NCBI RefSeq assembly: GCF_000702165.1
Contig: NZ_JNKU01000024.1
Coordinates: 1-41,491, forward strand
Source of the DNA: Sharpea azabuensis DSM 18934
Lineage (GTDB): Bacteria; Bacillota_I; Bacilli_A; Erysipelotrichales; Coprobacillaceae
Direction of reading: 5' to 3'
DNA length: 41,491 nt
Under the pieces are notes generated by a model that had not been told where the DNA came from, made no database searches, and worked only from the letters and a program-made list of their open reading frames with translations. Position 1 is the first letter of the stretch, and every line of letters begins with the position of its first letter. This document shows positions 15,138 through 23,544 of the stretch, piece after piece. A program made the translations under genes and the position numbers.

Positions 15138-15867
15138 AGCGTAATGATGTTTTATCTTCAAATTGTGCTGATGAGAAATGGTAAAGACCAATACCAAGTG
15201 ACTGTGAGAGATTCAACGAATCAATCTTTGATGTATGCGGAATAAAGACTGACTGGCCATAATTCAAGAATGAATCATCAAGACCACTGCTCTCATTGCC
15301 AAATATCAAGGCATGTAAGTTATTTGTATGAACATGATGAATATTCTTTGCGCCCTTAAGCATGAATGGATAACATTCATAACCCTGATATGCCTGATAA
15401 TATTCTTCAAAGCTCTTAAAACGTTTGATATGCAGCGAGAAGATTGCCCCCATTGAGGCACGAATAACTTTTGGATTAAAGATATCGCAAGCTGGTTCAA
15501 TAATCGCAAGGTTGTTGTAGTTAAAACCTAACATCGTACGCATGATTGTTCCCATATTGCCCATATCCATAGGATTGACAAGAACAACATGATTATCTCG
15601 TTCAAGATTATCTTCATAAGTCTTAAACACCCCAATTGCATAACAATTGTTTTTTGGTGAGAGTTTATCGATTGTGGGATCATGGATATCAATATGGATA
15701 TGATATTGATTGCAGAGTTCTTTGATTTTAGGATAACCGCTGTTTTCTTCAATACTTGAGTGAACGACAACTCTCTTTATGACTTCAGGACGGTTTTCTA
15801 AGAGTTCGATTGTTGGAAAGACACCAAGCGTATAAGATTCATCCGCTCCCTTTTTATAGACTTTCAT
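15136..15867 (-). CDS. TrmH/SpoU-family RNA 2'-O-ribose methyltransferase
   Basis: 243 residues. SPOUT class methyltransferase with the three SpoU motifs: NPMDMGNMGTIMRT (motif 1, with the catalytic arginine), ALIFGNESSGL (motif 2) and IPHTSKIDSLNLSQSLGIGLYHF-like motif 3 at the knot. The N-terminal ~95 residues form a substrate-binding extension. Target RNA is unknown. Start ATG at 15867 has AGGTG six bases upstream; two alternative starts further up lie on that site. It overlaps the end of the Sel1 gene by 14 bases, so the two are translationally coupled. Confidence 0.88.
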   Translation of the reverse strand: MKVYKKGADESYTLGVFPTIELLENRPEVIKRVVVHSSIEENSGYPKIKELCNQYHIHIDIHDPTIDKLSPKNNCYAIGVFKTYEDNLERDNHVVLVNPMDMGNMGTIMRTMLGFNYNNLAIIEPACDIFNPKVIRASMGAIFSLHIKRFKSFEEYYQAYQGYECYPFMLKGAKNIHHVHTNNLHALIFGNESSGLDDSFLNYGQSVFIPHTSKIDSLNLSQSLGIGLYHFSSAQFEDKTSLR

Positions 15868-16852
15868 TTTCATCACCTACACTTTCATGATATTGTTCGT
15901 AAAGATCATGGGCAAATTTCGCATTTACAGGCACGCCTTCTCCTAATGCATACATATGAGCCAAAGCTAAAGTTGCTTCCTCGTTAGCTTGATAATAGGC
16001 ATAGCTATAATACTTCAATGCCTCATCTAAGTCTTGCGTAACGCCTAGTCCTTCCTGATAAAGACGTCCAAGACGATAAAGGGCTAAGCTGTCATATGCC
16101 TGTGCCCCTTTGACATAATGGAGAAAAGCATCATGAAAGGCATTCTGGTCTTCGAGAATTGTGCCTAATAAGCCATAGCTTCTTGGATCCTCACTTTCAC
16201 TAAGCTCTCTTACTGCTTCCTCACTATTTCCATCTTCCAAGTAAAGTCTGCCCAGGGCATAAAAGCATTCATTTTCATTGAGGCTAGCTCCTTGCTGGTA
16301 ATAATGGATAGCCTTTTCTCTATTCATTTCTACGCCTTTACCTTCCTCATTCATCATTCCTAGATAATAATAAGCTTCATCATCACCCATATATTCTAAG
16401 TCTTCAAATAAATGATAGGCTGTTTCATAATCCTGAGGAACACCAACACCATCATAATAAGCCAATGCCGCAATATGAAGATCCCTGATCTTTTCATTTT
16501 CTTTAGCATATTTTAAGACATTCTCAAGATTCACAATCTCAATGTCCCAATCAATATCATTGACAATTTCTTTGCTGAGCGCAAGCATGAAGACTGCTTC
16601 ATTTTCATCAATTTCTAAATAATCACGAAGCATGGCAATATGTTCGGCAAAAGGAATATGACGATTAAGAATAAGCGTATCAAACAAACCTGCTTTCAGA
16701 GCTTCCGTCATTTCATAACACTCTTCATAATAATCTAGAGAATAAGAATTAATCTTTTCTTCAAATGCATCCACATCCCAGAGAATGGATAGCCCTTCTT
16801 CATTTAAAACATGCATCAATGCTTCTTTTACTCCACGATTAAATGTTTTCAT
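15854..16852 (-). CDS. Sel1-repeat (tetratricopeptide-like) protein
   Basis: 332 residues. At least four Sel1-type repeats from about residue 125 to the end, e.g. AALAYYDGVGVPQDYETAYH, YYLGMMNEEGKGVEMNREKA, ALYRLGRLYQEGLGVTQDLD and LALAHMYALGEGVPVNAKFA. The N-terminal ~120 residues are acidic and helical with no known domain. No signal peptide; probably a cytosolic scaffold for protein contacts. Start ATG at 16852 is chosen because AAGGGG lies eight bases upstream and the longer frame would cover the promoter. Cotranscribed with the downstream SPOUT methyltransferase; divergent from rlmA with facing promoters. Confidence 0.85.
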   Translation of the reverse strand: MKTFNRGVKEALMHVLNEEGLSILWDVDAFEEKINSYSLDYYEECYEMTEALKAGLFDTLILNRHIPFAEHIAMLRDYLEIDENEAVFMLALSKEIVNDIDWDIEIVNLENVLKYAKENEKIRDLHIAALAYYDGVGVPQDYETAYHLFEDLEYMGDDEAYYYLGMMNEEGKGVEMNREKAIHYYQQGASLNENECFYALGRLYLEDGNSEEAVRELSESEDPRSYGLLGTILEDQNAFHDAFLHYVKGAQAYDSLALYRLGRLYQEGLGVTQDLDEALKYYSYAYYQANEEATLALAHMYALGEGVPVNAKFAHDLYEQYHESVGDENESL

Positions 16853-16874
16853 TCTTGCCACCCCTTGTTTTTCC

Positions 16875-16914
16875 ATTATACTCAATTTATTTCGAAAAAG
16901 AAACATGTTATAAT
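16875..16914. promoter_or_regulatory. Facing promoters of the Sel1 gene and rlmA
   Basis: A perfect TATAAT reads on the minus strand at 16875-16880 (Sel1 gene) and another, extended by TGT, on the plus strand at 16909-16914 (rlmA). The two start sites are so close that the polymerases would occlude each other. Confidence 0.6.
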
Positions 16915-16932
16915 CGCCCTGGAGGTAATACT

Positions 16933-17748
16933 ATGAGCGAACTAGCTTGTCCTAAATGCCACCAGCCACTTATTCGAGCTGGTCGTACATACAAATGTGA
17001 AAACAATCATAATTATGATATTGCAAAAAGAGGTTATATCAACCTCTTGCTTAACCCTGATAAAAGACATAACAATCCTGGTGATTCTAAAGAATCTCTT
17101 ATTGCCAGAAAAGCCTATCTGGATAAAGGCTATTATGATCCCATTCTTCATGAAGTTACCCACTATATTCAAGAACATGCCCATAAAGAAATGGCAATTC
17201 TTGATTTAGGTTGTGGGGAAGGCTATTACGCCTTTAAGGCAAAACAAATATTGGGAGATCAGAATAGATATTATGCTTTAGATATTTCTAAAGAAGCGAT
17301 TAATATGGCTACTCGCTATGACCAGGATATTACCTGGATTGTTGGTAATTCAAAGAATATCCCTATTCTTGATCACTCACTTGATGTTATCATGGCTCTT
17401 TTTACCGTTGTCAATGCCAACGAGATTGCCCGTACATTAAAGAAAGATGGTTACATGATTCATGTCACAGCCAATAAGAACCATCTTATTGAAATCAAAC
17501 ATCTCATTTATGATGAGGTTCATGAAAAATCAGATGAATTCATCAGACAGCCATTCCCTGTTATAGAATCCTATGATTTTACGAAAAAAGTGAATATTAA
17601 TAACCGTGAAGATGCTTTAAACTTATTAAAGATGACACCACATTATTATCATATTAAGAAGGAGCGCCGTAGTGTTCTTGATACGCTTGAAGCACTTGAC
17701 ATTACGATTGATTTGCGCATTACGGTATATGCACCATGGAAACAATAA
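16933..17748 (+). CDS. rlmA: 23S rRNA (guanine-745/748-N1)-methyltransferase RlmA
   Basis: 271 residues. N-terminal zinc finger C6-x2-C9-x12-C22-x3-H26, the same spacing as the RlmA(I) finger, then YDIAKRGYINLL and the Rossmann methyltransferase with SAM motif ILDLGCGEGYYA (89-100). Modifies a guanine in hairpin 35 of 23S rRNA; E. coli RlmA(I) acts at G745, the Gram-positive RlmA(II)/TlrB at G748, where it can affect tylosin-type macrolide sensitivity. Which base is used here is not visible. ATG at 16933 follows GGAGG with seven-base spacing; a longer frame upstream is not supported. Overlaps the next gene by 13 bases. Confidence 0.92.
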   Translation: MSELACPKCHQPLIRAGRTYKCENNHNYDIAKRGYINLLLNPDKRHNNPGDSKESLIARKAYLDKGYYDPILHEVTHYIQEHAHKEMAILDLGCGEGYYAFKAKQILGDQNRYYALDISKEAINMATRYDQDITWIVGNSKNIPILDHSLDVIMALFTVVNANEIARTLKKDGYMIHVTANKNHLIEIKHLIYDEVHEKSDEFIRQPFPVIESYDFTKKVNINNREDALNLLKMTPHYYHIKKERRSVLDTLEALDITIDLRITVYAPWKQ

Positions 17749-18629
17749 GAAAACATGATTATCTCGCTTTCCATATTGATGATGAGTTTGCGAACAAGTC
17801 TATTCATGACTTCTTTGAAAGCTTTCATCTTTCAAGAAAGACCATCCATCTTCTCCAACAAAACAAGAATTATACGCTTAATGGACAATTTGCTTCAATC
17901 TCTACCATGCTGAAAGCTGGTGACTGGTTGAGTGTAAAGGCCTATGAGCATGATGATGGCATGTATGTCCCAGGAAATAAAGCACCTCAGATTATCTTTG
18001 AAGATGACTACTTCCTGATTGTCAATAAGCCATGCAACCTTCCTGTATTTCCTGCTCACAAAGATGATACACATTCTCTCTCCCATCAGGTCAGCTATTA
18101 TTATCATTCCCAGGGCTATGATATTCCTGTCCGCTTTATTCATCGTCTTGATGATGAGACGGGTGGCCTTGTTATTTATGTGAAATGTACATTCTTACAG
18201 CCTTTGATGGACTATTTGCTTTCAATCAAGCAGATTCATCGTCATTATCTTGCTTTGGTAGAAGGCAACTTCCCTAATTATAAAGAATATGTCATTGATA
18301 AACCTATTGCTCGCAATCGCCATGATGCCAAGAAGATGCGTGTAGGCGGTGATAAGCAAGCCATTACAAGATACCATTTAATGGAAAACTATGACGGTTA
18401 TGCCTTAATTGAATGTGTTCTTGAAACAGGAAGAAGGCACCAGATTCGTGTTCATCTTGCTGCCATTGGTCATCCATTACTCGGCGATGCCCTTTACAAC
18501 AAGCATCCAGGACAATTAAAAAGACAGGCTTTACATGCCTATCTCATCGAATTCATTCATCCAATCACTAAGGAAGTCATCCGCCTGACTTCTCCACTTC
18601 CTGATGATATGGCTGAATATGTCGATTAG
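17736..18629 (+). CDS. RluA-family pseudouridine synthase
   Basis: 297 residues. N-terminal S4-like RNA-binding segment (FHLSRKTIHLLQQNK), then the RluA catalytic domain: IVNKPCNLPVFP, HRLDDETGG with catalytic Asp139, and RRHQIRVHLAAIGHPLLGD near the C-terminus. The usual HRLDxxTSG has Gly instead of Ser, a conservative variation. It isomerises uridines in rRNA or tRNA; site not assignable. Starts inside the end of rlmA, so the two RNA-modifying enzymes are coupled. A terminator follows directly. Confidence 0.9.
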   Translation: METIRKHDYLAFHIDDEFANKSIHDFFESFHLSRKTIHLLQQNKNYTLNGQFASISTMLKAGDWLSVKAYEHDDGMYVPGNKAPQIIFEDDYFLIVNKPCNLPVFPAHKDDTHSLSHQVSYYYHSQGYDIPVRFIHRLDDETGGLVIYVKCTFLQPLMDYLLSIKQIHRHYLALVEGNFPNYKEYVIDKPIARNRHDAKKMRVGGDKQAITRYHLMENYDGYALIECVLETGRRHQIRVHLAAIGHPLLGDALYNKHPGQLKRQALHAYLIEFIHPITKEVIRLTSPLPDDMAEYVD

Positions 18630-18652
18630 GATCTGATTTTTCAGATCCTTTT
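18628..18652 (+). terminator. Intrinsic terminator of the rlmA operon
   Basis: AGGATCTGA / TCAGATCCT 9-bp stem with a TTTT loop and short T-run, beginning at the stop codon. The opposite strand has no T-run, so the convergent thioesterase gene has no terminator of its own here. Confidence 0.82.
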
Positions 18653-19348
18653 CATTTGCATTTCAATAATAAAACAAACCTCTTCACCCACATGTCCTTC
18701 AACATGAAAACAATCATTCTCTAGCCGACTATAAAGATCCAACATTTCACCATAGCGGACTTCTTTCTTGTAGTTGATATCAATTTGTGTACATATATGT
18801 TGACGCAAGTAATCAATTGGTAATAGATCATAGGCATGAGCGATATAGCGTGTATTATTCATATGACCATTTGTATCTAGATCGCTATAGCTCACTTTTA
18901 TAGCATGCTGAAAGATAACATCTTCTCGTTCAAATAATGTTGTTGGCTCAACTTCCATCTTGTCTCTTTCTGGGATGATGATACCTAGTGTTTTCGGTCT
19001 GACTATTCGTCTGTTTTTTAAATCGATAAGCGTCCAAATGGAATAGCCTTTAGCGACAATGTCATTATTGACAATTAATTGGTAACTTCTTGGAAAGATA
19101 ACAGGATGAGCTTTATGTGCATTTGTCACAATTGTCAGTTCGTCATCAAGGTGAATGGGCTTTTGAAAGTATAGCGATTGTTTAGCTACAATCCAGCCAT
19201 ATTGACCTTGCATTTCTTGTGTATAGAGATGTTCTTGATAAGCATCTTTGGTAGCTACAATACTCATTTTCGAAAAAAGCACATCAACTTTTGCCTTTGC
19301 CATAAAGTCTACATCTGGGAATTCGATCTTATATTTTTCCTGGAACAT
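18641..19348 (-). CDS. Acyl-ACP thioesterase (FatA/FatB-like)
   Basis: 235 residues. Two hot-dog domains in tandem: the first with MSIVATKDAYQEHL and GQYGWIVAKQSLYFQKP, the second with SYSDLDTNGHMNNTRY carrying the catalytic Asn/His (NxHxxN) of plant and bacterial acyl-ACP thioesterases (PF01643 type). Releases free fatty acids from acyl carrier protein. Cytosolic. No fatty acid synthesis genes adjoin it. Start ATG at 19348 follows CGGAGG; a GTG further up is on the ribosome site. A TATAAT hexamer (19366-19371) is upstream. Confidence 0.88.
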   Translation of the reverse strand: MFQEKYKIEFPDVDFMAKAKVDVLFSKMSIVATKDAYQEHLYTQEMQGQYGWIVAKQSLYFQKPIHLDDELTIVTNAHKAHPVIFPRSYQLIVNNDIVAKGYSIWTLIDLKNRRIVRPKTLGIIIPERDKMEVEPTTLFEREDVIFQHAIKVSYSDLDTNGHMNNTRYIAHAYDLLPIDYLRQHICTQIDINYKKEVRYGEMLDLYSRLENDCFHVEGHVGEEVCFIIEMQMKRI

Positions 19349-19365
19349 AACATACCTCCGCACCT

Positions 19366-19371
19366 ATTATA
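19366..19371 (-). promoter_or_regulatory. -10 element of the thioesterase gene
   Basis: A perfect TATAAT on the minus strand, 17 bases before the start codon; a TTTTCA sequence lies 18 bases further upstream as a possible -35. Confidence 0.45.
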
Positions 19372-19473
19372 GACTCAACAAGGCTCTTATGAAAAGTTAA
19401 AGATAAATTGCACCCTTTCCAAGAAAAAGATTTCTATGTATAATATTATAAGGTAATAAAGGAGTTCTTGTTT

Positions 19474-19965
19474 ATGAGTCAGTTTTATACAATATCATTA
19501 TTCTTATTATTGCTTGTATTCATTTATTTCACATATCAGATTATGAATTTGCTTGTCACAATGCTGAAACAAAGAAAGAAGGAAGGAGCAATGGAATTCT
19601 GCTTAAGCAGCACGGGAAAATATGCCTATATCGGTATGATCGTGGGTTATGTAGTTGCCTGGGCGATTTTTATCTGGACATGTATTGTGGGATGGCAGCT
19701 AGATAGTCTCCAATGGATCAACAACGGCCTTTCAGTACTTACAATCTATACTTTAATATTCTCCATGCAGCTAGCAAATATTGTTCTTCTTGGCAAGAAG
19801 CATATGCTGATAGGTAGATTGCTGGTGGATTATCGTAAGATGAAGAAGGTTGATCTTAATTCTAAGCGTGAAATGACTTTTGTCTATGCCCAGAAGACAT
19901 TTAGATTCTCTACACGTTTTATTGATATCAAGAAATTAAGAGCAACGATTGCAAGAAAAGGATAG
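19474..19965 (+). CDS. Membrane protein of unknown function
   Basis: 163 residues. An N-terminal hydrophobic segment (about 5-28), then two more (about 50-72 and 84-106), and a basic C-terminal tail of about 50 residues (KMKKVDLNSKREMTF...). Not recognised as a known family. Start ATG at 19474 follows AAAGGAG; the longer version adds only two residues. Monocistronic; convergent with a second small membrane protein gene, sharing a bidirectional terminator. Confidence 0.7.
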   Translation: MSQFYTISLFLLLLVFIYFTYQIMNLLVTMLKQRKKEGAMEFCLSSTGKYAYIGMIVGYVVAWAIFIWTCIVGWQLDSLQWINNGLSVLTIYTLIFSMQLANIVLLGKKHMLIGRLLVDYRKMKKVDLNSKREMTFVYAQKTFRFSTRFIDIKKLRATIARKG

Positions 19966-19969
19966 TACT

Positions 19970-20000
19970 AAAAAAGTCACCATTAGGTGACTATTTTTTT
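19970..20000. terminator. Bidirectional terminator
   Basis: AGTCACC / GGTGACT 7-bp stem with ATTA loop, preceded by an A-run and followed by a T-run; serves both convergent small membrane protein genes. Confidence 0.9.
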
Positions 20001-20269
20001 ATAGGTGTTTTATCAATGGGATGATGGCAATGTGGACATTCTTTAAGCTTTGTCGCATTCTTTAATGGTAAATACTGATGACAACTAGGACAACGCCAAG
20101 AAACCAATGCCAACGCAAAATAAACAACAAGCATCAGTACTAAGGCAATAAGCAAGATCATTGCAATTGTTTTAAATTTCATAATCCAGCTTATACAAGC
20201 AAGGATGGCTAGCACAATCGCTATCTTCCTTGTAAGGCCGATTAACAGCTGTGTTGTCTTAAGACTCAT
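19991..20269 (-). CDS. Small membrane protein with C-terminal zinc ribbon
   Basis: 92 residues. Two hydrophobic helices (about 13-30 and 35-58) followed by a zinc ribbon with two CxxC pairs (CPSCHQYLP and CPHCHHP). A two-helix anchor holding a cytosolic zinc ribbon; function unknown. Start ATG at 20269 follows AAGGGTGAG. A TATAAT extended by TGG sits just upstream and a 9-bp palindrome at 20333-20354 lies further up. Confidence 0.72.
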   Translation of the reverse strand: MSLKTTQLLIGLTRKIAIVLAILACISWIMKFKTIAMILLIALVLMLVVYFALALVSWRCPSCHQYLPLKNATKLKECPHCHHPIDKTPIKK

Positions 20270-20332
20270 AACACTCACCCTTCCTTACCCAAAATATTAT
20301 ACCAATAATCCCCTATAAAAAAAAGATAGTTC

Positions 20333-20354
20333 ATACATATTTTCCAATATGTAT
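20333..20354. repeat. 9-bp inverted repeat between a small membrane gene and pgm
   Basis: ATACATATT / AATATGTAT, perfect, with a 4-base spacer. No T-run either side. It sits about 65 bases upstream of the zinc-ribbon membrane gene's start and just beyond the pgm terminator. A candidate operator or mRNA hairpin. Confidence 0.4.
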
Positions 20355-20390
20355 CACATCATCAACATGATCAAAGCTTGTAGAATGCAC

Positions 20391-20418
20391 AAAAAAACGT
20401 TGAATAAATCAACGTTTT
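20391..20418 (-). terminator. Intrinsic terminator of pgm
   Basis: AAAACGTTGA / TCAACGTTTT 10-bp stem with a 5-nt loop, followed by T on the minus strand, ten bases after the pgm stop. Confidence 0.9.
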
Positions 20419-20427
20419 CTTTAATTT

Positions 20428-22113
20428 CTATTCACCAATAGCTGCCATCATAGCTTTCTGGAAAACTTCAGTTTTACTTGCTGCATCAGCCGCATCTTTA
20501 CCTTTAATTGAGAAATAGAATTTACATTTTGGTTCTGTACCAGATGGTCTTGCAGCAATCCAGCTACCATCTTCTAAATAATATTTCAAGACATTAGATT
20601 TTGGTAAGTCAATAACACTACCATCACTACGTGTTGAATTTGCATAATCTTCAGCAAGAGTTACCTTGTATCCACCAATTTCCTTTGGTGCCTCTTTTCT
20701 TAAATTATCCATGATTTCAGCAATACGCTTAGCACCTTCAACACCAGCCTTTGCAAGGGCAATCTGGCTTTCCTTGAATGTACCATGTTTAGCATAAAGT
20801 TCATTTAGGACATCAATAAGATCCTTGCCCTGCTTCTTATAGTAATTGCCACATTCTGCAGCAAGTAAGACAGCTTGGACTGCATCTTTATCTCTTACGA
20901 AGTCCTTAACAACACAGCCATATGATTCTTCATAACCAAAGATGAACTGCTTTTCGCCAGTCTTTTCATATTTTCTAATCTTGTCACCAATAAACTTGAA
21001 GCCAGTTAATGTCTTTTCAACATCTACACCATAGCTTCTTGCAACAAGTTCACCTAAATCTGAAGTGACGATTGTATTGTACATAACCGCATTTGTAGGA
21101 AGTTTACCCTGTTCTTTTAACTGTGAAAGAATATATTCAAGATAAACTGCTGCTGACTGGTTACCAGACATCAGTACATATTCACCATTATGCTTTGCGA
21201 CTACACCAAGTCTATCACCATCAGGGTCAGTAATTGCAATAACGTCAGCATCCACTCTCTTCGCTAACTTGATGGCTTCATCATATGAAGAAGCTACTTC
21301 AGGGTTAGGAGATTTTGTATTGTAGTAATCTGGATCAGGTGCACATTGTGATAATACAGGCACAATATCATAACCTAATTCTTTTAAGACTGTTCTTACT
21401 GGCCAGTTATCAGCACCATGCTGTGGTGAATAGACAATCTTGAAATCACTCTTATCTAAGCCAGGATTAATTTCACAGCTCTTAACAGCATCATAATAAG
21501 CACGGTCAATTTCTTCACCAACCCAGTTAATAAGATCATATACTTCATCTTCATCAGGTACTTTTACTGCTAATTCGTCTTCTACTTCATTAACATATTT
21601 TGTCACCTGATCAGCCCATTCAGGAATAAGCTGACAGCCAGTATCATCATAAACCTTATAACCATTATATTCAGCTGGGTTATGAGAAGCAGTAATCATG
21701 ATACCACCAGCACATTTTAAATATCTTACTGCAAATGATAATTCAGGTGTTGGTCTTAAAGACTCCATGATATATGTCTTAATACCAAAGCCAGCTAAGA
21801 TCTTCGCAGATTCATTCGCAAAGATATAAGATTGATGTCTGTTATCATAAGAAATAACAACGCCTCTTTCTTTACCATTTGGCTGTTCTAGAATCCATTT
21901 TGCATAACCTACATTTGCTTTTCTAACCATGTAGATATTCATACGGTTTGTACCAGCGCCAAGAACACCACGCATACCAGCCGTACCAAATTCAATATTC
22001 TTATAGAAGGCATCTTCTTTTGTCTTTTCGTCCATGCCCTTTAATTCATTCTTCAAAGTACTATCTAGACCTTCGAAGTTTAGCCATTTTTCATAGTTTG
22101 TCTTATAATCCAT
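20428..22113 (-). CDS. pgm: Phosphoglucomutase/phosphomannomutase (alpha-D-phosphohexomutase)
   Basis: 561 residues, a full-length four-domain phosphohexomutase, closest in size to PgcA of Bacillota. Catalytic serine in ITASHNPAEYNGYK, metal loop DPDGDRLG, sugar-specificity loop GYEESYGC and phosphate-binding RPSGTEPK. Interconverts glucose 1- and 6-phosphate for glycogen, UDP-glucose and wall polymer synthesis. Start ATG at 22113 has AGGTGA eight bases upstream; a TTG six bases earlier is less likely. A cre-like site upstream suggests carbon catabolite control. Confidence 0.94.
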   Translation of the reverse strand: MDYKTNYEKWLNFEGLDSTLKNELKGMDEKTKEDAFYKNIEFGTAGMRGVLGAGTNRMNIYMVRKANVGYAKWILEQPNGKERGVVISYDNRHQSYIFANESAKILAGFGIKTYIMESLRPTPELSFAVRYLKCAGGIMITASHNPAEYNGYKVYDDTGCQLIPEWADQVTKYVNEVEDELAVKVPDEDEVYDLINWVGEEIDRAYYDAVKSCEINPGLDKSDFKIVYSPQHGADNWPVRTVLKELGYDIVPVLSQCAPDPDYYNTKSPNPEVASSYDEAIKLAKRVDADVIAITDPDGDRLGVVAKHNGEYVLMSGNQSAAVYLEYILSQLKEQGKLPTNAVMYNTIVTSDLGELVARSYGVDVEKTLTGFKFIGDKIRKYEKTGEKQFIFGYEESYGCVVKDFVRDKDAVQAVLLAAECGNYYKKQGKDLIDVLNELYAKHGTFKESQIALAKAGVEGAKRIAEIMDNLRKEAPKEIGGYKVTLAEDYANSTRSDGSVIDLPKSNVLKYYLEDGSWIAARPSGTEPKCKFYFSIKGKDAADAASKTEVFQKAMMAAIGE

Positions 22114-22134
22114 TCTCAATTCACCTCTAGCCCC

Positions 22135-22179
22135 ATTATAGCAAACTTCTTATTTTCTTAAAATAGAAAACGGTTACCT
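22135..22179 (-). promoter_or_regulatory. pgm promoter with a catabolite-responsive-element-like site
   Basis: Extended -10 TGC-TATAAT (22135-22143 on the minus strand). Upstream, TAGAAAACGGTTACCT (22164-22179, plus strand) matches the CcpA cre consensus WTGNAARCGNWWWCAW at all but two positions, around where the -35 region would lie. HPr with its regulatory Ser46 is encoded nearby. Confidence 0.45.
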
Positions 22180-22201
22180 CGTTGATATTTATTGTATACA
22201 A

Positions 22202-22963
22202 TTAATCTTTGTTTGTCGCCAAGAAATAAGGCAATGCTACAAAAACAATACCGCCAACAATATTACCTAATGTTACAACAATTAAATTATAGAAATAACC
22301 TGATAAAGTTATTGGTAATCCGGCCGGATTCAATAAAGCAACACTTAACTGTGTCATATTCGCAATAGAGTGTTCAAAGCCACAAATAATAAAGGCAAAC
22401 AAGCACCAGAAAACCATAATCAGCTTTCCTGAATCACTCTTGCATCTAAAGCCGCACCATACAGCAAGACAAACAAGAATATTACATAAAATGCCTCTGA
22501 CAAATAACTGCAAAGCACCAGCTGACATTTTCGCAAGTGCGCCTGTTGCTAAAAACTTCGCAGTAGCAGGTGTATTCATGCCAGATAGCTCAAATAACCA
22601 GGCCAGCAGTACACTGCCTGCCAAGTTTCCAATCCAGCATACGACAAATAAGATCAACATATCCTTGATAGAAACTTTCTTCTTCATAACACCAGCACTC
22701 ATAACCAGCGTATTGCCGGTAAAGAGCTCTGCCCCAGCAATTACGACAAGTGATAAGGCAATGCCAAATGCTGCCCCCATAACAATCTTTGTTGCTGGTG
22801 CACCATTTAATAAACCACCAATTGTATTAATCAAGATATTCCCAAAGCCAATAAAAGCCCCTGCCATCATTGAAGAAATGAAATAGCCTATTGGTCTTTT
22901 CTTTAAGAATCTTGATTTGTTTCTTGCTGCATTACTCAATGCATCAAAAGTATCATCGTACAT
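22202..22963 (-). CDS. Formate/nitrite transporter (FNT) family channel
   Basis: 253 residues with six membrane segments, a homopentameric FNT channel at the cytoplasmic membrane. Signatures: AGAELFTGN (76-84), CGFEHSIANM (194-203) with the conserved pore histidine H198, and VTLGNIVGG near the C-terminus. FocA-type channels export formate, acetate or lactate in fermenters; this gene is not next to pfl, so the anion is uncertain (formate is most likely). GAAGGAG precedes ATG. No terminator is seen between this gene and pgm, so read-through into pgm is possible. Confidence 0.92.
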   Translation of the reverse strand: MYDDTFDALSNAARNKSRFLKKRPIGYFISSMMAGAFIGFGNILINTIGGLLNGAPATKIVMGAAFGIALSLVVIAGAELFTGNTLVMSAGVMKKKVSIKDMLILFVVCWIGNLAGSVLLAWLFELSGMNTPATAKFLATGALAKMSAGALQLFVRGILCNILVCLAVWCGFRCKSDSGKLIMVFWCLFAFIICGFEHSIANMTQLSVALLNPAGLPITLSGYFYNLIVVTLGNIVGGIVFVALPYFLATNKD

Positions 22964-22997
22964 ATTTGTTTACTCCTTCTTACATATTGATATTTAA

Positions 22998-23026
22998 AGC
23001 ATACCAATAATAAAATGTAAGGGCAA
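22998..23026 (-). promoter_or_regulatory. Promoter of the FNT channel gene
   Basis: TTGCCC - 17 bases - TATGCT on the minus strand, extended by TGG; 34 bases upstream of the start codon. Confidence 0.6.
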
Positions 23027-23031
23027 TCATT

Positions 23032-23066
23032 TTTTTGAAAAAGAAAAAGGAGAGTTTCCTCTCCTT
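23032..23066 (-). terminator. Intrinsic terminator of ptsH
   Basis: AAGGAGAG / CTCTCCTT 8-bp stem with GAAA tetraloop and T-rich tail on the minus strand. Confidence 0.9.
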
Positions 23067-23076
23067 CTCATTCTTA

Positions 23077-23343
23077 TTATTCAGCAACTTTCTGTTCTTT
23101 AACAACTTTTTCGATAGATGCGATTGCGTCTTTTTCATCTTCACCTTCAGCAGTGATTTCAACGCTAGCCTTAGTTGGAACACCTAAAGACATAACACCC
23201 ATGATAGACTTTAAGTTAACTTCTTTACCATTATAAGTTAATTTAATGTTTGAAGTAAATTTTGAAGCCTGGTTTACTAAGATAGTTGCAGGTCTTGCAT
23301 GTAATCCTACTGGATCAGCTACAACGAATGAATATTTTTCCAT
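23077..23343 (-). CDS. ptsH: Phosphocarrier protein HPr
   Basis: 88 residues. Phosphoryl carrier of the PTS: phosphorylated at H15 (VGLHARPAT) by enzyme I, and at S46 ([11 protein letters not shown]) by HPr kinase, which makes it the CcpA co-repressor in Bacillota. Both residues are present. A longer frame exists, but ATG at 23343 follows CAAGGAGGA and starts at the family's usual position. ptsI is not next to it, so HPr here is a separate transcription unit, unlike the ptsHI operon of many species; an extended -10 (TGC-TATAAT, 23372-23380) lies upstream. Confidence 0.96.
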   Translation of the reverse strand: MEKYSFVVADPVGLHARPATILVNQASKFTSNIKLTYNGKEVNLKSIMGVMSLGVPTKASVEITAEGEDEKDAIASIEKVVKEQKVAE

Positions 23344-23371
23344 TAATAAAATCCTCCTTGAATATGCATTC

Positions 23372-23380
23372 ATTATAGCA
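23372..23380 (-). promoter_or_regulatory. Extended -10 promoter of ptsH
   Basis: TGC-TATAAT on the minus strand, 29 bases before the ATG; no clear -35. Confidence 0.55.
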
Positions 23381-23518
23381 CAAATTCTACACATTTCCAT
23401 AACTTCTCAAAACTTTTTTAAATCGCTTATATATAAACCTTTCAATCCCTCTCAAACGCTTATATTCCAAGGATTTCTTGTGATTTTTTTCATTATAAAT
23501 TATGCCCATTAAATAATC

Positions 23519-23544
23519 AAAAAAGAGCATCCCAATAGATGCTC
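23519..23544 (-). terminator. Intrinsic terminator of the lipoprotein-methyltransferase operon
   Basis: GAGCATC / GATGCTC 7-bp stem with a short loop and six T on the minus strand, starting right after the stop codon. Confidence 0.92.

Noticed and set aside
22440-22886. Plus-strand open frame antisense to the FNT channel gene
   Set aside because: Complementary to a gene with all family signatures; no translation signals.
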